A program made the position numbers and the translations under genes. Positions 1 through 11,093 of a DNA stretch of 64,000 nucleotides are shown piece after piece (position 1 is the stretch's first letter; each line of letters opens with the position of its first letter). This DNA is from Ophiura sarsii (lineage: Eukaryota > Echinodermata > Ophiuroidea > Amphilepidida > Ophiuridae), in the NCBI GenBank assembly GCA_035610835.1, contig JAYJML010000042.1, positions 1-64,000 of the forward strand, written 5' to 3'. The notes beneath the pieces were generated by a model. That model did no database searches, was not told the origin of the DNA, and saw only the letters and a list, made by a program, of their open reading frames with translations.

Positions 1-473
1 CTAAAAATCGTGGAAATGGGGTATATTTTCGATTGTCAGCGCTGACACTTAGCGAAATCATGAAAATAGGGGTATTTCATGAAATAGTCTCGGCGAAATT
101 GGAAAAAGGGGTATTTTACGAAGAGGAAAAAACTAAAAACATCACAGTATGGATTTAATCATTTGATATTATAACAATCCAAATACATCACTTGGGTACA
201 CCAGTTTATAACAAATGACCATAAATGCCCTGTTACTGTTGGGAGCAACACATTTGTATCTATTTAATGTATGTATTAAGTGTCTTTGAAAAGGGGTTTG
301 AAATTATATATAGTCATTGAAAAGCAAAAAAAAAGGGGGTATTTTTCACTCCAATTTTGTCCTTGTTTTTGCCAAAAAGGGGGGTTAAAATTGTTGAAAA
401 TCCTTGCAAAGGGGTACTTTGAAAATATGAAGAACAGTCCATGGTTACCAACTTTTGTGCTGAGTTGGGGGCC
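1..473. repeat. degenerate GGGGTAT-rich repeat
   Basis: The core GGGGTAT (or GGGGTACT), usually preceded by GAAA or AAAA and followed by T-rich sequence, recurs near positions 18, 69, 108, 338 and 411. Spacing is irregular, so this is a decayed repeat rather than a clean satellite. No open frame here looks protein-like. Confidence 0.4.
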
Positions 474-506
474 GGGGGGGGGGGGGGGGGGGGGGGGGTG
501 ACGTCA
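474..506. repeat. 25-nt poly-G tract followed by a CRE
   Basis: There are 25 consecutive G (474-498), directly followed by the palindromic CREB/ATF-type octamer TGACGTCA (499-506). The tract could form quadruplex structures. It is one of seven long G runs in the window, all on this strand. Confidence 0.9.
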
Positions 507-886
507 CGTTGGGAGACCCCGTGTTTCTAGTCTCTGAAATATTGAAAATACTTCAGTTTTGGAATGCCGGCATCCTCCGGAGAAGATGCAAATGAGTCAG
601 ATCAACATCTAACCATTCGGCAAGCAGGTCGGCAGGGGAGTCAATCTCTTTATTTCCATGAAAATACAGCAAACATACGTTAAACTAAAACACAAACATG
701 GAAAAAATATGGAGTACCGTATTATCCCTATTAAGCACCCATGCCGATATTTAAAAACAGATTACACATACAAAAATATAGAAATATCTTAAAATCAAAA
801 AACCAAAAATACTAAGAGCAAAAAAAACACCACAAAACTGACAAATGACTACGACAAGATGGGGCTCAAAAACTATTTTTTAAATA
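507..886. other. no gene; A/T-rich, probable LINE 3' tail
   Basis: No coding signal is visible. Stretches such as the A-rich 800-840 lie immediately 3' (on the minus strand) of the reverse-transcriptase tail at 887-1132, so part of this is probably that element's 3' untranslated region. Confidence 0.4.
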
Positions 887-1132
887 TTATTTTAAGTTAA
901 GTGTTTGTTTGAATTGGTTTCTGAAGTGTTCTAAATTTTTTTTTTTTTTTTGTGGTAGTGAATTCCAAAAGATAGGGCCACTTGTTTGAATAGCATGGTC
1001 CGAAAAGGACTTCTTGTTAAATGTTAAATTAAGATCTTGTATTTGTCTATTTGGTAGTTGTGAATCAGGCCTGTGATGTGACAACGAATGAACAAATTCA
1101 GAAACAGCTATAAAAACTCCAAAATTTGGCAA
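887..1132 (-). pseudogene. C-terminal fragment of a non-LTR retrotransposon RT
   Basis: The minus-strand frame encodes about 80 residues with the layout of the extreme C-terminus of CR1/L2-like LINE polyproteins: IQDLNLTF, then SFSDHAIQTSGPIFWNSLP, then a lysine-rich stretch and LEHFRNQFKQTL before the stop. The GP-x-x-WNSLP motif is the recognisable part. The poly-lysine comes from an expanded T run on the plus strand (about 938-951). No palm-domain motifs lie upstream, so this is a severely 5'-truncated insertion. The family is inferred from the motif only. Confidence 0.65.
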
Positions 1133-1302
1133 GCTCCTATACTTTTGTACAGAAAGAAGCTAAAACAAAGTCTGAAATTCTAAAAAAATCTAAACTGTCA
1201 CAGGCCTGGTGAATATCAGAACAATTTTTGATGTATTTTTGAAAGGCCATGGGTAGATCATTATAAGGACATGAATACTCCCAATTCAAGGGTATACAGT
1301 TA

Positions 1303-1512
1303 AGCCCACAATTATTCATACCCCTGAAAAATATGAGTTTTTTGTGATTTTCTCATATCTATACCAGCTGGAGTGGTGGAACCTTTACTTTTACACTAAA
1401 GATAATTAGTTTGCAAGTACAAATCAATATATTTGGGCTCAACATATTTTGCATAACAATAGAATTGAACAAGAAATTGTTTTTTATGCCTGTCCAAAAT
1501 TATTCATACCCC
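1303..1512. repeat. fragment bounded by two ATTATTCATACCC direct copies
   Basis: AATTATTCATACCC occurs at about 1310-1323 and again at 1498-1511 in the same orientation. This word resembles the ends of Tc1/mariner-type elements, but no complete inverted pair or target duplication is seen, so the identity is open. The sequence between has no convincing gene. Confidence 0.35.
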
Positions 1513-1612
1513 ATACCAAGTTTCAGGATTGACGCCACTTTTTGTGATAATACATATGTTTTTGACATTCCAAACATTCTTTATATTGTGGTTGTGTTAC
1601 ACATGTATTTGA

Positions 1613-1800
1613 TATGAAATGTAAACATGAAATGTGAAAGTAAACGTGCCGAAAAGCATATGAAAATGTAAAAATGCTGAAAAGTATAAAAAAATGTGCT
1701 AAACATGTGTATGATATGCAATGTAAACATGCTGAAAAACATAGGAAAATGTATTATACATGTATCGATAATGTAATGTAAACATGATGAAACTATGAAA
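1613..1800. repeat. degenerate tandem repeat rich in ATGTAAACATG
   Basis: Units built from AATGTAAACATG, CTGAAAA and TATGAAAATGT recur about four times with variable spacing (for example near 1617, 1726 and 1776). It is A/T-rich with no coding potential. Confidence 0.6.
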
Positions 1801-3240
1801 TGTGAAAATTATGATAGTGATAAACAATAAAAGATAAAAACAATAAAAAAACAATAGTCAAACAAACCAAACAGATAACAAACAAAATACAACCATAGGA
1901 CAATATGGAGGAAAAGGCAGGAAGGCCAAAAAGTAATAATAATAACACTAATAAAAATAGTAATAATAATACATAAGCATTTATAATGCTTATTCAAGCA
2001 TAAGTGTATAATTTAAAATACATTTTCATGTTAATGAGGCGATTTACTATATACAAGTAACTGCACATCTTAACCGTGGGTCGATAACAAATCAAATTGA
2101 GTCATACAAATCAATTGAGCTTGATCTGATATTAATTAGCTGTGTGTGTTTTTGCATAAGGGAACGGTCCTCATTTTAATTCCTTGATTTAGTTCCTTAT
2201 AGTATTGAAAACTAATTTTTAAGTATATGAATATCTTTCATCTATTCAACACATATTGTCTGCGTACTTCAATGGGAATTAATCACACACAGATAATAGC
2301 AACCAAGCATATTGACAAAATTAGTTATATGTAATGTCAATAGAATAGTAGTTAGTATGATTGAAGTTAAGAACCTTTATTGAGTTCCATACATTATAGA
2401 CAAACCATTATTGCACTATTTTAGAATAAATATGAATAATGTATGTCCAACGGTAAAAATCTAAAAATGAAGAAAAATGCTAATTATATTGACATTACTT
2501 AAACACCGTCAAATCAAACCTTCAGCTCGGCAATGCTGCATTTATTAATTAAAGAATATCCACTAGGATTGACATGTTTTGCAAATAATATTATATGCAT
2601 CGTGATTCTTTATAATATGAATATTTGTGTCGGAATGTAAAATATAGCATAACATGAGTTTGTAAAATTAAAATACTGCATTAAAAGTTGTCACATTTTA
2701 ATTGACATACTAATTGCACGTTATTTGCTTTAAAGCAAGTTGATACCTCAATACATATCATTTCTCTGCCTGAAATTACGAAACTAACATTATTGTTTCA
2801 CACCGTACACATCCACGTTTACAATCGCATCGACATTATTTGTGTTTCTTTGAAATAGTGCCACCAAAATGAAAAGGAAGGGTATTGCTGTCGTATAAAG
2901 AGAATTTATCCTTGCACCAAATGGCAGATGAACTTTGAATTTATAGACAATATATTGTCTCTTTTCTTAAAAGTTAAGACAGCAGCAAAGACAAAATTCC
3001 TGCAAATTATAATCATCTTGATTCAAAAGTATCCGTAAGGCTATTTCCAATATACACAAAGTTGATTATATAAAACTTGTTTGATTAAATAGAAGAACCA
3101 CAGATTACTTTTCAGTATTTTGCAATCGATAGTTAAATTGAAAATGTATAAGGACTCGTTAATAATAATGATTGAACCAATATTAACACTAACAGATCTG
3201 TTCTCTTGTTTGAGTTGTCAGTGAATAACATTTACATTCA
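1801..3240. other. no recognisable gene; A/T-rich DNA
   Basis: About 1.4 kb of A/T-rich sequence with short homopurine patches around 1820-1970. I see no exon with plausible splice signals, no RNA gene and no clear transposon ends. Confidence 0.5.
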
Positions 3241-3269
3241 ATATGAAATGTTGAAACGCCTTCTAATGT

Positions 3270-3465
3270 ATCATAGCGTCATCTTCTTAACGCCGGTCGC
3301 TCTTCATATCTTCATCTTCTTCACGCCGCCGCGACGGTCGCTCTTCATATCTTCATTTTCTTCACACCGGACGCTCTGTGCTATATCTGTATCTGCTACA
3401 CGCCTTCATCTTCAACTGGCCGGTGGCTCTGTGTCATATCTTCATCTTCATCTTTCGAAAAATCA
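3270..3465. repeat. about 50-bp minisatellite, four degenerate units
   Basis: Units of the form TCATCTTCTTcACGCCGG followed by cGCTCTTCATATC repeat about four times, the last two more diverged. One plus-strand frame stays open across it, but its content is simply the repeat translated, so I do not call a gene. Confidence 0.7.
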
Positions 3466-3534
3466 CTCATAAGTAGCTCTGGTAACTCAAAGTAATTACA
3501 ACAAATTCTCAATATCTACCGATAGATATCGATA

Positions 3535-3577
3535 GGGTGTGTATGTGTGTGTGGGGGGGGGGGGGGGGGGGGGGGGG
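3535..3577. repeat. GT-repeat leading into a 25-nt poly-G
   Basis: A short GT/GTAT microsatellite passes directly into 25 consecutive G (3553-3577). Frames crossing it on either strand are homopolymer artefacts. Confidence 0.9.
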
Positions 3578-4290
3578 CAAGGGCCCCTTGTGGGTTTGAT
3601 GCACATAATCATACTCCTGGTTCTATCTGTCTTTCTCCGGTTCCCTATACTGTGCGTGTCGTTCCCTTTTCCCTCCTTATTTACTCCGCCTTTTAGTTGT
3701 TTAATACCGTACGACATACACCCCTGTGCGTTCACACTCAAATCCACTTGCTCCGTCATCAATAAAACATTCAATCCATAACGTAGTCCGTCTTCTTGTG
3801 ATAAGTGATTATTACCAATATTGCCGACCATACCATCTCGCTTCATAATCAGATGACAAACACCCTTTTTGCCCGTTTAAAAGGGTCATTGAATAGCTTA
3901 ATGTTTCAATACATGAATTATACCAATTATTATATCACTACCGATGACATATCAATTACCAATAAACATAACAAGCTACAAATATCTATGAAATGTATCG
4001 TATACCGTATCATAATTACAACATGTTCTTCGATGTGTATTTTGAATGGAGATTTTCTGTACACGCAGCTCGTAGACACACAGTAATCACAGCGTGTCAT
4101 CATTTCGATGGAACGCCATCGTGTCAATATCGCTAAGGACGCAATAATGTACCCTCAACTTTAAACCCTAATTCCAAGAGTTCCCCAAGAGTAGATTTTT
4201 GTGCATTTTTTTTGGTGGTTATTGAATACATCCTTGGTATTTTAAAACAAAAAACCAGCGTATAGGCGCAGTGTCCGGGTGGTGATGGAG
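3578..4290. other. no recognisable gene
   Basis: Short open stretches on both strands have no domain, no splice-site support and unremarkable composition. Nothing else is identified. Confidence 0.5.
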
Positions 4291-4292
4291 AA

Positions 4293-4740
4293 ATGACTAG
4301 TCTATATGTATGGAATTATTTTAATCTAAGTGATGATGATACAAAACTATGTCTAATCTTAGGTAGTAATTGTTTGTCTATCACCCCGTTGGTAAGTAAC
4401 TATTCATACAATGCATTACTCGATAGACATTTTGATGTCTTTTGTAATTCATACTTAAAACGTGCATGGTCATGTAGGACAGTGTTATTAAGTAATAATG
4501 ATCATTAATCAATATATCACGCTCCACGTGTCAGGACTCAATGAGCCCATCTCGATGTATATAATTTATATAATTTTCATGATTTCATGAGTGCATGATT
4601 TCTTATCTCTCTTGTTTGTATTACTGTTTTTTCCTATCTTTTGTTGTATCTTACTTTATATTTGTTGGATGCACCACCATCTGTTGGTGGGTGCCGCTGT
4701 TTTGAAAGCGTTTTCCGAATAAATAAAAATAATAAAAAAT
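4293..4740 (+). mobile_element. possible 3' end of a retroposon
   Basis: The block ends in AATAAATAAAAATAATAAAAAA, which looks like a polyadenylated or A-rich insertion tail. Just upstream is a hairpin with GCACCACC pairing with GGTGGGTGC (about 4670-4695), the kind of 3' stem found before LINE or SINE tails. A 71-codon plus-strand frame (4293-4508) precedes it but shows no known motif. Family unknown. Confidence 0.3.
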
Positions 4741-4956
4741 GCCCTCACACTATGCACCGAATTCCCGTATCATCTCACTGAGTCACAACAAATACCTTAA
4801 TCATATGGACAACTGTACACATTATACTTAATCGTCATAAACGTTTTATTCAATACAGACATTACATAACCTTCAATTATTTCCGGTTTAATGACATTCA
4901 AAACAGTAATATTGTCTTTGTATAAACACCATCCATAAACTGTATTATTACCTTAA

Positions 4957-5657
4957 CCCTTTGAACCCTGACCGCACCAGGCAATGTGTACCGCTGACCC
5001 TGGCCATTCCGGGGGTAGCGCACAAAATATTGATTTTTGCAGGAAATGGATAAAACAATACTAAACTTGTTCCGAATCATCTGTAATATTATACAATCAT
5101 ATAAAAACAATAACAGTTTACTTGGATTGTGCTTTCAGGACAAAAATAAATAAAAATGGCGATATTTTTGGACCCCAAAACCCACCCGTACACCGATACT
5201 GATACTGATACTGATACTGATACATTACCACAAATACATGAAAAGCTTATGACTTCCATCAATTCCCATTCAATGCCCGGGTCTCAAAATCATCTGAAAT
5301 GCCAGAACTATCATCTAAACAAATCCTTAGCAGTATCACTATCGTCCATCATGTCCAAAACACGCCACATTTCAACATAATTTTGATGCGAAAAGACACG
5401 AAAAAACAGCAAGCCAAATGCGCTGATAGAATCACTCGTCAATTGAAAACAACAAGCCTCTGAACTTTGACCCGGCAATTTTTAGATGCGCAGTAGTCTT
5501 ATCTATGTAATCAAACCACTTTGGACATCCTACACTGAGCCTATAGTCCGTCTCATATGGTTGATTGCATACATACCTGTAAGCCGTTACACCGTCTCAC
5601 CGGGTATACGGTACACATATGCGTAAGCCGGTCTAGCGGCTCGTCGGGTTCAAAGGG
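4957..5657. mobile_element. non-autonomous piggyBac-like element
   Basis: The 701-bp element has perfect 12-bp terminal inverted repeats CCCTTTGAACCC (4957-4968) and GGGTTCAAAGGG (5646-5657), and is flanked on both sides by TTAA (4953-4956, 5658-5661). TTAA target duplication and termini starting CCC are hallmarks of piggyBac. No transposase is encoded. It contains a (GATACT)n microsatellite at 5195-5224. The right TTAA is shared with the next element. Confidence 0.8.
5195..5224. repeat. (GATACT)5 microsatellite
   Basis: Five consecutive GATACT hexamers lie inside the piggyBac-like element. Confidence 0.9.
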
Positions 5658-5661
5658 TTAA

Positions 5662-5900
5662 CACTTTCCATGCGGCTATTAATTTTACCATATACAAAAC
5701 AGATTTTTCAGAAACCTTTCCTAAACTTCAAAGTCTATCTCAAGGATTACTGAACCAATACTAGGCATGTTTGTACTTATTTCAATGCATTTCTCCTGGT
5801 GATTCCAAATATGGTAATGAAATTCAATAATTCTGACATTTTTGAAACATTTTGTGAATATTTGGAATGTCGTCTGCAGCCGCCTGCCGCGCGGAAAGTG
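5662..5900. mobile_element. TTAA-flanked MITE, CACTTTCC family, copy 1
   Basis: The 239-bp element has termini CACTTTCCATGCGGC and its near-complement GCCGCGCGGAAAGTG (13 of 15 match), flanked by TTAA at 5658-5661 and 5901-5904. A related copy lies at 42003-42227, with the same internal words, for example GTGATTCCAAATATGGT. It is non-coding. TTAA targeting suggests mobilisation by a piggyBac-class transposase (inference). Confidence 0.75.
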
Positions 5901-5904
5901 TTAA

Positions 5905-7792
5905 GGCCGTTGTTACTCACGTTACCTTTAAGATATTTATCGTTTAACTGTAAAATATTGTGTTTCTAAATGTTAATATCTATAAAATAAATAAAGAAAT
6001 ATTGATCGAAAAGGCTAATTTTCTGCGATTTAATCATTCGTTTGTGTTTCAACAATATTAACAAATTTCACCTTAACGTCACGATCGAAGAAAATATCAT
6101 AATAAATGGTGCCCTAATCGCACGTTTGACACATGCAAAGTCTCCATTAAGGAGTTCAATAAGATAACTGTCACACAATTCGTAATTTGTATTAACGTTA
6201 CAATAAGCCTATATTGATTATTTAAAGCCCTTAAGAGGATGGGATACCATAAAAAAACATTTTTTCTTTATTTTAGGTCACACAAACCTCATCTTTGGAT
6301 ATGTTGACACCCATGCACCATTCAAGAAAATTGATAGAGATAACAAATCAAAATGTATCTAATTTGCATAATAATGGCGGCCATCTTTGATTTTAACGCT
6401 GATTTATCCACGGGTACTCTTGAAAGTACGCAAACATTTGACGTTATTTTTCTTGATTAGAAATATGCTTACACACATAAATGTCACGATAGCATAGCCC
6501 TCTCTCAAATTAGTGTCCCAAATTTTCAAAAATGCATTATTTCAGTGACGACAAAAGTTAAAAAATCATGCTTTTACCCAAAAATTAAGCATTTTACAAA
6601 AAAATAACGCTTTACAATTTAAAACAAGAACACGATTACACACAAATTCCTATGCTATCACCTGACGAATTCTTTAGGTCAGCTACATTCCGAATTACAG
6701 CTTTCCACATGCTTTCCGTTCTTGAGAGAAGACCCCGGGATTGATCAATAGTGACGACTTTGCGAACACGGCGTTTACAGTCTAGAAACACTGTTTTTAA
6801 ATATTACGTAAATTAGGTACAACATTTAACTTTTTAATACCATACCCGAATTTCCAATTTGAATTAAAATTGTTGGTGGTATTCTCATGGCAATAACTCC
6901 TTCCTTTTTTAAGTTATGATTTTTTAAAGGAATGAACACGTTATATATCACTGATTGAAAAACAAATAAATACATAACATCGGTTATGCCGTTATTTGCG
7001 AGATTTGCCTAAGAGTTTCGACTTTGATTTGCTGTAACTTTGGAACCGCAGCTCCGGTTTGTGTGAAATAATAACCAGAAGAAAGAACAATATTAGCAGC
7101 TTCTTATAAGCATAAGTTTCAAATAGCCCATTTCGAGCCACTACCTTGTAGACCATTACCATGATTACCTAATACCAAAAGGTAGCCTACTAACACCCCA
7201 GAGGTTGTAATTTCAATATGTTCAAACTAATCCAAGTATGCAGTATAGAAAATCAACTGTGTGCTTTTAGAAATAATTCAACATTTGATATTTATTGAAA
7301 TACAAGCCTATTATTCTCTCATGAAAATGTTAAACTTTTTTCGCGTGTTATTGTATTATGCAATACAATCTCTATTTATATACGCCTATTGATATAAATA
7401 TAACAATTTTTATTACTAGTTCCCCAAATGGGTCATACCAGGTAATAACCTGCCATGGTCATACATTTCAATAAAAATCAGGTGTTGACTTATTTCATTT
7501 TTGTACACAATCATACTATAATTTGTCTTATGGTGTGAGTATGTATGTATGTATCCATAAAAGGCTCTCTCAGTTTGCAACTAAACACCGTCAACTTTGC
7601 ACTGATAAAAGATGATTATAATGTGAGTGTTATAAGCTATAAATGGCTGAAAACCGTACAGAATTGACCGAGATATGAGTAAAAAACCATGAAAATCCAT
7701 GGATACGGGCCGGGTTTGTTTTTCACTGCGTACGCTGTAACCATGCAGTCGGCTCGCGTAACACAAAACGCGTTGCAGTGCGTCATGCAAAG
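5905..7792. other. no recognisable gene; about 1.9 kb A/T-rich
   Basis: I find no coding exon, RNA gene or transposon terminus here. ATGGCGGCCAT-type words at 6374 also occur in other repeats of this window, so ancient repeats are likely. Confidence 0.5.
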
Positions 7793-7795
7793 TAA

Positions 7796-8264
7796 AGGGT
7801 GCACACCACTATTACAGTCCAACGCCCAGCTTCCGTCGATCGCGATCACGAATGTAGTTCCTAAATAACGGAAAGAATGGTGAATATTGACATGATATGT
7901 CACTCAAAATTATTGAATTTGGTCTATATTTATTCACTGAAGTGTACCTGAGATAATTCGAATGAAAAGAGTATACATCTACTGTTTTATTTGAAAATAT
8001 TGGCGGAGGGATACACATTGGTCACAACGGGCTACAAGGTCTAATTTCGTGTTAAAAAATACTACTCCGTATAAAGGGGGAAATACAGAAAAATGTAAAC
8101 GGTCACCCCCATCTGAGTTTTTGACCCAGGTAAGATCTATGTGTGTTAATAAATATTCCAAGATTTCATTAAATGAGTCGCAAGGTAACTCAAGATATTG
8201 CCGTTTTCCCGAGGCATCTTTCCCATAGAAACACACGTTAGCGCGTAATAGTGGTATGCACCCT
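7796..8264. mobile_element. Harbinger-like MITE, copy 1
   Basis: The 469-bp element has termini AGGGTGCACACCACTATTAC and GTAATAGTGGTATGCACCCT, flanked by TAA at 7793-7795 and 8265-8267. A three-base TAA target and termini starting GGG fit PIF/Harbinger. It is almost identical to 9353-9819; I noticed one substitution (8096 region G versus A). On the minus strand two overlapping frames stay open for most of its length, one of 85 codons (7979-8236). Confidence 0.75.
7979..8236 (-). other. 85-codon open frame inside the MITE, copy 1
   Basis: ATG-initiated and open across the element, ending at a stop. It begins MCFYGKDASGKRQYLELP and includes TWVKNSDGGDRLHFSVFP. I recognise no transposase or other domain. 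The second copy keeps the frame with a single His-to-Tyr change. It may be a captured exon fragment or chance; recent duplication alone would keep it open. Confidence 0.25.
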
Positions 8265-8267
8265 TAA

Positions 8268-8661
8268 AGGGAGCACAGAGATAGTTTTTAAAACCAGGCG
8301 ATTACGGGCTTTGTGGTTGCAAAACTTGGTTTGTGTAGCATTTTATGTTAGTTTTATATTTTGAAAATACATTTGAAGTAATAATCGCAACATTTGACAC
8401 TATTAAATTTGACTTTTTCATTAATTAAAGTGCGAAATTGTCAAAATACGGGCCAAACGGGCAAAGTCAGTCGAGTGCGCGCCTGACCGTTGCTATTTAG
8501 GACAATTGCAATTTGTTATTGTCGGACCATCATATTAAAAGATACCAGTGAGCGAGATTGTGTGTGAAAACTCGGTATTTTTATTTAGTTTACAAACAAA
8601 ACATAACATCCATTACATCAAAACAAAAGCATAATGACTCAGAAACTCATTCCACGGGCGT

Positions 8662-8702
<41 letters not shown>

Positions 8703-9349
8703 TAGGGGATACCGGGGCAAAACGCACCAGAAATCAAAATATCGACATCGTTTTGACCTGTAGGTCTTAGGCCTACTGACATATTTCGTGAGAGTTTGAT
8801 CAATACAACTTTGTGGAGTGGTCAGGCAAATGTAGGCAATCTTATGATACAAATAGTTTTGAAAATATACTTATGATATCTAAAATTTCAATATACATGT
8901 AGGACTACACGACGATTGAATTAAAAATCATGAATATTAACCAATAATGTGTGGCTTCGTGCATTTACATAAACATGTATACTTCCTTTCCCCCGGTATA
9001 TTAGTGACAGTTATTGCAAGTATATCATGACCAAATGAATGAACATGCTTTGCTATGTTATAGTAAGAGTGGTGTATCAAAAAAGATGAAGCATGCATCC
9101 TTTTAACATTCAATAAGATCAAGAAACACGGGCCTTCGTTGTAAAAGTGAAAATTGATATCTGGGAATCCCAAAATATGACAAAAATTAAGGGTTTTTAT
9201 GAATTTCAAGTGGGTATGTAGCTTCTTGTACATGTTGTATTTACCAAACGGAGTATCCAAATCGAATACAAATTTACCATTTAATTTGAAATTGTCTGCT
9301 CTTTAATATGTAATAATGATTTCTGAAATTGGATGAAAATGGGTCTCTT
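8268..9349. other. spacer with 40-nt poly-G; no gene
   Basis: The stretch starts with GGGAGCACAGAG, which resembles the terminus of the element at 12371-12841, but no matching right end is found. It contains the longest homopolymer of the window, 40 G at 8662-8701. A minus-strand frame at 8937-9260 (107 codons) has no recognisable feature. Confidence 0.5.
8662..8701. repeat. 40-nt poly-G tract
   Basis: Forty uninterrupted G residues. Such tracts are hard to sequence and their length is unreliable. Confidence 0.9.
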
Positions 9350-9352
9350 TAA

Positions 9353-9819
9353 GGGTGCACACCACTATTACAGTCCAACGCCCAGCTTCCGTCGATCGCG
9401 ATCACGAATGTAGTTCCTAAATAACGGAAAGAATGGTGAATATTGACATGATATGTCACTCAAAATTATTGAATTTGGTCTATATTTATTCACTGAAGTG
9501 TACCTGAGATAATTCGAATGAAAAGAGTATACATCTACTGTTTTATTTGAAAATATTGGCGGAGGGATACACATTGGTCACAACGGGCTACAAGGTCTAA
9601 TTTCGTGTTAAAAAATACTACTCCGTATAAAGGGGGAAATACAGAAAAATATAAACGGTCACCCCCATCTGAGTTTTTGACCCAGGTAAGATCTATGTGT
9701 GTTAATAAATATTCCAAGATTTCATTAAATGAGTCGCAAGGTAACTCAAGATATTGCCGTTTTCCCGAGGCATCTTTCCCATAGAAACACACGTTAGCGC
9801 GTAATAGTGGTATGCACCC
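9353..9819. mobile_element. Harbinger-like MITE, copy 2
   Basis: Same element as 7796-8264 and in the same orientation, with TAA at 9350-9352 and 9820-9822. The near identity indicates that both copies moved recently, or that one arose by a recent duplication; the different flanks favour two insertions. The minus-strand frame extends upstream to 9843 because of the flank. Confidence 0.8.
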
Positions 9820-9822
9820 TAA

Positions 9823-10320
9823 ACGCGCACGCACTACACCCACGCACCCCTACAAGGCGGGCGGGCAAATATTGGAGAAATACGCTGCGTCACGGGAATT
9901 GTGGTTTTGATTTTGGGGTTGAGATAAGCCACGGGGCGGGGCGGGGCGGAGACGGGGACGGCAGGGCGGGTGGCGGTGGGTCGGGGCGGGGGACGGCTGG
10001 GGGAAGCGGGCGACGGGGGCGAGGGGGTCTAATGAAGAAATGTGGTTTGGGAGGCAGGTGGTAAATGAAGAAATGCGATACTAAATTACGTAACACTAAC
10101 AGGGAGGATCACGAGGTGGAAAATTAATACTGTGGTTCCTTACTGTATAAGCCATAAATAGTTTGGGGAGATGGTTAAGGTTTAAGGGTTGAGATAAGCA
10201 CGGGGCGGGTTGGGGGCGGGCGAGGGGGTTTAATGAAGTAATGTGGTTTGGAAGGCAGGGGGTTAATGAAGAAATTTGATACTAAATTGCGTAACAGGGA
10301 GGGTCATGAGGTGGAATGAA
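9823..10320. repeat. G-rich segment with a diverged tandem duplication
   Basis: Two copies of a block share GTTGAGATAAGC, a CGGGGCGGG-rich core, GAGGGGGTyTAATGAAG, ATGTGGTTTGG, GGCAGG and GATACTAAATT. One is at about 9918-10118, the other at about 10186-10315. The first has an expanded G/C-rich core. Open frames across the core are compositional. Confidence 0.7.
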
Positions 10321-11060
10321 ATACGGTATGGTCAGGGGTGTGCCAGTGAGCTTGCCGATCGGGTCCACTTTTAAATTAAAATTTGGTCAGCATAGAACTG
10401 GTGGCGCTATACCGATCAGGCGTGATTGTCTGGTGATTATAGCAGACGACACGACGCTGGCCACGCGTCTCTCAGACGACCCAATTATGTCAACGGGAGT
10501 GCACTATTTTGAATTATTTTAACATTCATCGCCCGGTTAACGATGACAATTCTTCTAATTATGATGAATTTGTCAAAATGATAAGATTAACATTCGCGAT
10601 TACGTGTTATTCATTACGTATTCAACATTTAGGTTTCGCGTGGCCACCATCGTCTATGTAAAACCACAGCGCCCTCAATTCTATGCTGACCAAATATTAC
10701 CTTAAACCTGGTTAAACATTGTTAAACGAGTTAAACGCCGGTCACCGACACATTCCGATGATTACCATAATTTTTGTAATTTATGCAAACGGCCCCGTTT
10801 TCGCTACGTGCGTTAGTATACGACTTTCCTATCCCAAAATTAATAGAATCCCTGGTATGGTTCCTTAAAAGTATAAACCATAGGATATAGCTGGGGTTAA
10901 TGACGGGAAGCATTCAATTTCAGGTATAAGGAAATAGGCCTATACATTATATTTTAACTCATAGATGTATTCTCACCAATTTCGCGATAAATGTTCGTAC
11001 AGCTACTTATGTGTTATTTCATTTTGTAGGTGTTCTTTCTGGTAGGCGCTACATACTAAC
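10321..11060. other. no recognisable gene
   Basis: No coding or RNA signal is supported. If the terminus at 11065-11093 belongs to a Helitron, some of this sequence could be its interior; I could not place a 5' end. Confidence 0.4.
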
Positions 11061-11064
11061 GGGG

Positions 11065-11093
11065 GCCCGTTCGAAGAACGGGCGTCCCGCTAG
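11065..11093 (+). mobile_element. Helitron-like 3' terminus
   Basis: A perfect 8-bp stem with a 3-base loop, GCCCGTTCGAAGAACGGGC (11065-11083), is followed six bases later by CTAG (11090-11093) and then T. A GC-rich hairpin shortly before CTRR, with insertion before T, is the diagnostic 3' end of Helitrons. No Rep/helicase is present, so any element here would be non-autonomous; its 5' boundary is not identified. Confidence 0.55.

Noticed and set aside
3496..3846. 116-codon minus-strand frame
   Set aside because: It runs through the poly-G tract and has no domain or exon features.
8558..8852. Poly-Gly and poly-Pro frames on opposite strands
   Set aside because: Pure consequence of the 40-nt G homopolymer.
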